From Eonycteris spelaea (taxonomy: Eukaryota > Chordata > Mammalia > Chiroptera > Pteropodidae): DNA of 64,000 nt. Location: NCBI GenBank assembly GCA_003508835.1, contig PUFA01000034.1, positions 5,544,501 through 5,608,500 on the forward strand, in the 5' to 3' direction. The stretch's first letter is position 1; each line of letters starts with the position of its first letter. Both the position numbers and the translations under genes were made by a program. Positions 60,390 to 64,000 of the stretch are shown one piece after another. The notes below the pieces were generated by a model that saw only the letters and a list, made by a program, of their open reading frames with translations, did not search any database and had not been told where the DNA came from.

Positions 60390-60880
60390 CGTGTCCAGGA
60401 CACAGGGCGGGACGGAGCCCGAGGCCCCGCCCCCGGGTCGACCTCCTGCGGGAGGCTTCACGCGGCCAAAGGTCGCGGTCCCCGGGGCTTGCTCTCCCGG
60501 CATGTGAGCGATTTGGAGAGCGGAAACCCCCTCCAGTAGGTAAGAGTAGCTCTGGGAGGCGAGCTCATCGAAGAAACGCATCATGGCTCGGCCGCGGGGC
60601 TCCCCCGCCCCAGGTTGCCGGGCGCAGGTGGGGCGGGTACCTGCGCTGCAGCGCCCGGAGCGGACGCGCGGGATTAAATGCGGGAGCCGGACGCGCGGAG
60701 GGCGTCCTCCTGCGCAGAGCAGGGCGCAGAACTCGCCCAAGGAGGTGTGTCTGCCCTTCTCACTTTCAACCTTCAGGAAAAGCAGGGCGATGCCGACCGC
60801 GATTCTGGTAAAGCGCCCCCATCGCCCGCCGTTGCACCCGTGCACGGAAAAGAAACCTTAGTGCAGAATTCCAAACCCCG
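60390..60880. promoter_or_regulatory. CpG-rich promoter-like island, candidate SLC19A3 promoter
   Basis: The strongest CpG cluster in the window, with GC boxes near 60423-60436 (CCCCGCCCCC) and 60627-60636 (GGTGGGGCGG). The surrounding sequence is CpG-poor. In human the gene after the SCYGR locus, moving away from CCL20, is SLC19A3 (thiamine transporter 2). It would be on the plus strand here, with a non-coding first exon. No SLC19A3 coding sequence is visible before the window ends, so the gene link is inference from synteny. Open frames across the island on both strands look like GC-rich chance frames. Confidence 0.5.
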
Positions 60881-61530
60881 GTTCAAGACTCGCGAAAAGG
60901 TCCAAGTGCAGAAAAGACAGGGGACTTGGAGGGTTAGAGACCTGGGGCTCTGCGGAGAGCGACTTTAATTGAAACTAAAAGAAAGTATAGCCCGCAGGGA
61001 CGGTTACCCGGTTCATCAAACGACACGCATAACAGATATCGGTCCTCAGTGTTGCTGCTGGAAAAATGCAAAGGTTTGAGCTCGTGTAGTGTTGGCAGTT
61101 TGAAAAGGGTGAAAGAAACAGCATCTTCTAAAAACACTCCCACCGCTGTCTGCGCACATTAGTGTCTCTTAAGGCAAAAAGTGCGTTTTTATTAAGGTAC
61201 GTATTTTAAACAGACTAGCACATAATTAAATTCCAAATGTTTTTTTTTTCTTCAAACTGTCTTAGGAATAGCTGAAATAGACAAAAATACTAATGTCGTT
61301 GAGTCATTATTGGCTACAGGCCAACAGGGTTACTCAAGGTTGCGGAATGGTAAATGTAATTTGAGCGCACGTATTTAAATATGAATTTATTTAGCCTGTT
61401 GCCCTCAGCAGTTTAGGTGAAATTATTTACTGTGAATTATTTGCCCTTTGGAAATCACCCTCTCTGAACTCCGAGTGCCCAGCCATGTTCATTCTGGTTG
61501 AATTTACGTTGTGTGCTTACGGAAGGGCGC
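60881..61530. other. Plus-strand flank of the CpG island
   Basis: No recognised coding exon. If SLC19A3 starts in the island, this would be its first intron. Confidence 0.3.
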
Positions 61531-61534
61531 TGGG

Positions 61535-61735
61535 AAGGAATCTGCATTGAACACCTACTGTGTGCCAAGCATCAGACTGAGCAGCCTCTAAGACAACTTT
61601 GTAAGGTGGATGTGATTATCCACATTTAAGAGGAGGTTGGGAGAGGTTAGGTGCCTGTCGTAAATGGGACTAGGGCAGGAGAAACAGGTGCTTCCAACTC
61701 CAAAGTCATGCTCTTTCCACTGGACCACAGTGACT
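61535..61735 (+). mobile_element. MIR SINE, nearly full length
   Basis: 'gaacacctactgtgtgccaa', 'gtggatgtgattatccacat' and 'ctctttccactggaccac' follow the full MIR order. Confidence 0.8.
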
Positions 61736-63430
61736 ATGGAAAACCCAAACCTGGAGAGAAAAAAAAAAAAACAGACAAGCCTAAGTCTAGGAAGATCTGC
61801 GGTGAGACGTCAAAAATATTAAAGCAGATTGGGTAATTTAACGACCATGAGCAAATCATTTAGATTCAGAGGAATAAATTGGAGGTTATTTGGATAGGGT
61901 GGAGACACGGCAAATGGTAACAAGTATTACAAGATAATTTTGGGAAAAGGGTCAAGTCATGACTCTCGTACAGATACACGTGTTAAAGGTCTTGTTAACT
62001 CGTCTCATGAGGACACTGGTGAGGATGTTACAACTAGATCAAAGGAGGATCCAAAGGATGGATCAGGAATATCGAAACGCAGGCAAAACTGGGGTTTTAT
62101 GTGGCAAAGGGGAACAGGGTTGTTGCTTCAATGGCTAGAACTCATTTGTATGGCTAGAAACGAGAATATGTCACATTGTTATCAGTTACTGCAATTTACA
62201 AAGTTCTAAGATAGCCCAAACAAGGCATGACATTTCCTAGAAGGACAACTTTTTCCCTACTTTCTACCCCCACCATATGCATTTGACCAGTTACTCACAC
62301 TGCATTTCTCGGGCTACATGCGGTGGGGTGACTTCCTGCATAGACTGTACACCATGATCTGTGTAGTCCTCCAGGCACCTGAGACGAGATGGATCCAGCC
62401 ATAGTCATACAGAGAATAAACGGTCTGGGGGGTGGGGGGGGGCGGCTAATTCATCAGCAATGTGTCATGCGAGTGAAAAAGAACGATGGTGTATGTGGTA
62501 GAACGAAATCCGAAGCATGGACATATTTTAAAGATCACTCGTCGCTACTCTTGAATGGTTTCGACCAAACGCAGAACTATTCGGACCTGCAGAGTGAGCA
62601 TCTGGACCTAACGCACACCTTTTGAAGTTGCATGGGCACTTCATTTCAGTGACGATTCCATGGTCTTCGGTTTGGTTTGGTTTTGAGGGAAGATATGCAC
62701 AGGATTGGGGGGAGGGAATAGGTGATGGGGCCACTTTGTGGTTTCCTGCGATTCTAAGTCACTTAATATAAAATTCTAGAGAAATTCAGTGAGATTATTT
62801 TAGTACGGACATGCAGGGGAAAGTGTTTTTGATATGTTTACTTCCTGAAACTTCTTTTTTTTTAGAGGGATTTGAATCTGGTCGTCTGTTTTGTTTAATG
62901 GAGTTCCAAAGAAGGTAACTGTGGAAGAAGGTGGGTTCCGGTGAAAAAAGCCACCAGAAAGGGGTTGGCTTCGGTGCACAAAGCCATTGCTCCTGACAGG
63001 GGCACTGGAGACTCTGCCGAGAGGAAGGAGCATTGTGACTGGGACTCAAGAAGCAGACGGCAGGAAGGAGCAGTGTTGGATCTGAAGGTAGGAAGCCAGA
63101 CTCGGTTCTCGAAAGAAATAAACCCAGGGCACGGAAGGAACAGGTAACATTGATTCTATCTATGTTATTTTGAAGAATGTAACATGTGGCCAGACTTACA
63201 GGTTTTCGCCCAGTCTTAGCTTTGATTTATGGGCATTCTGAATTTTCCATTCTGAGTTTTCTAGGACAGACACAATGTCAAAGATGCTATTCTGTTTTCA
63301 GACTAGCTACAAGCCTTGTCAGGATGTGGAGTTTGGAAAAAACTTAGTCGTTGAAGCCATAGAAGAAGTCCAGGACATGGAGTCCTACGCAGTAAAATGC
63401 TTTAAAGGGGAAAGGGAGGGGAGAATGTAT
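61736..63430. other. Sequence without a recognised gene
   Basis: A G-rich run at 62427-62443 and a T run at 62854-62864. A splice-donor-like AAG|GTAGGA occurs at 63085-63092, without a recognisable exon before it. Confidence 0.35.
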
Positions 63431-63434
63431 TTTT

Positions 63435-64000
63435 AAAATAACTTTTATATTTTTATTTTTTTCAATTATAGTGGACATACATCCTATTAATTTCAGGTGT
63501 ACAACATAGTGATTAGACATTTGTATAAACTTATGAAGTGATCACTTGATAAATCCGGTACCCATCTGATACCATACATAGTTATTAAATATTACTGACT
63601 ATATTCTCCAAACTATACTCTATATTCCCGTGACTATTTTGTAACTACCGGTTTGTACCTCTTAATCCCCTCCCCCTCCATCCATCACCCCACCCCCCAA
63701 TCTGACAATCATCAAAATGCTCTCTGTATCCCTGAGCTTCTTTCTATTGTTTGTTTGTTTAGCCTATTCTCTAGATTCCACATGTGACATTTGTCTTTCT
63801 CTGTCTGACTTACTCCACTCAGCATAATACCTTCTGGGTCCATTCATGTTGTTGCAGATAGCAAGATTTTATTCTTTTCTATGGCTGAGTAATATTCCAT
63901 TATATATACGTACCACCTCTTCTTTATCCATTCGCCTATTGATGGACACCAGGTGGCCTCCATATCTTGTGTATTGTAAATAATCTGCAGTAAACATATA
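63435..64000 (-). mobile_element. L1 3' end, antisense, cut by the window edge
   Basis: 'taatttcaggtgtacaaca', 'gaagtgatcacttgataaat', 'tgtttgtttagcctattctc' and 'gatggacaccaggtggcct' are the reverse complement of a laurasiatherian-type L1 3' region. Confidence 0.85.

Noticed and set aside
60363..60845. 160-codon minus-strand frame across the CpG island, with a protein-like MMRFFDELASQSYSYLL segment
   Set aside because: No family match I can defend; GC-rich islands often keep frames open by chance.
62941..63087. Possible SLC19A3 alternative exon ending at an AAG|GTAGGA donor
   Set aside because: No matching acceptor or family coding sequence; the donor-like site alone is weak.
1..64000. Search for CRISPR arrays, bacterial operons, tRNA or rRNA genes
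   Set aside because: The sequence is mammalian. No regularly spaced direct repeats, cloverleaf-like or rRNA-like segment was recognised by eye; a tRNAscan run was not possible.

Overview
This is a piece of a placental-mammal nuclear genome: genes are rare and interrupted by introns, and most of the sequence is decayed LINE-1, LINE-2, MIR, MaLR-type LTR and MER-type DNA transposon relics plus microsatellites. The L1 3' tails look like those I associate with laurasiatherian mammals (bats, carnivores, ungulates). I saw no Alu, B1 or recent tRNA-derived SINE. A bat would fit, but the sequence does not settle the species.

Three loci can be named from coding content. (1) CCL20, the CCR6-ligand chemokine, is a complete four-exon gene on the minus strand (14230 down to 11604), with a TATA box and a palindromic NF-kB site just upstream. 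Its signal peptide carries a run of eight serines encoded by a perfect AGC repeat. (2) An intronless, broken ABCG2-like retrocopy (drug efflux transporter) lies on the minus strand at about 23164-21075, interrupted by an LTR tail and a TA microsatellite. (3) A single-exon SCYGR/KRTAP28-type gene for a 113-residue cysteine- and glycine-rich protein lies on the minus strand at 56092-55751, with its own TATA box and poly(A) signal.

Layout: 1-11 kb is gene-free repeats; 11.3-14.4 kb is CCL20; 15.4-19.1 kb is L1 relics; 21.1-23.2 kb is the ABCG2 retrocopy; 24-55 kb is a gene-poor stretch of L1, L2, MIR, MER20-like and MaLR relics, including one L1 with an internal inversion; 55.4-56.2 kb is the SCYGR gene; 58.1-58.8 kb is a probable LTR; 60.3-60.9 kb is a CpG-rich promoter-like island; the window ends in an antisense L1 tail.

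In human 2q36.3, CCL20, the SCYGR cluster and SLC19A3 are neighbours. CCL20 is reversed here, so SLC19A3 would be expected on the plus strand beyond the right edge. The CpG island near 60.6 kb is therefore a reasonable candidate for its promoter, although no SLC19A3 coding exon is visible. I found no operon-like, CRISPR-like or other clearly new system. The most informative observations are the CCL20 polyserine signal peptide, the ABCG2 retrocopy, the apparently single SCYGR gene and the internally inverted L1.
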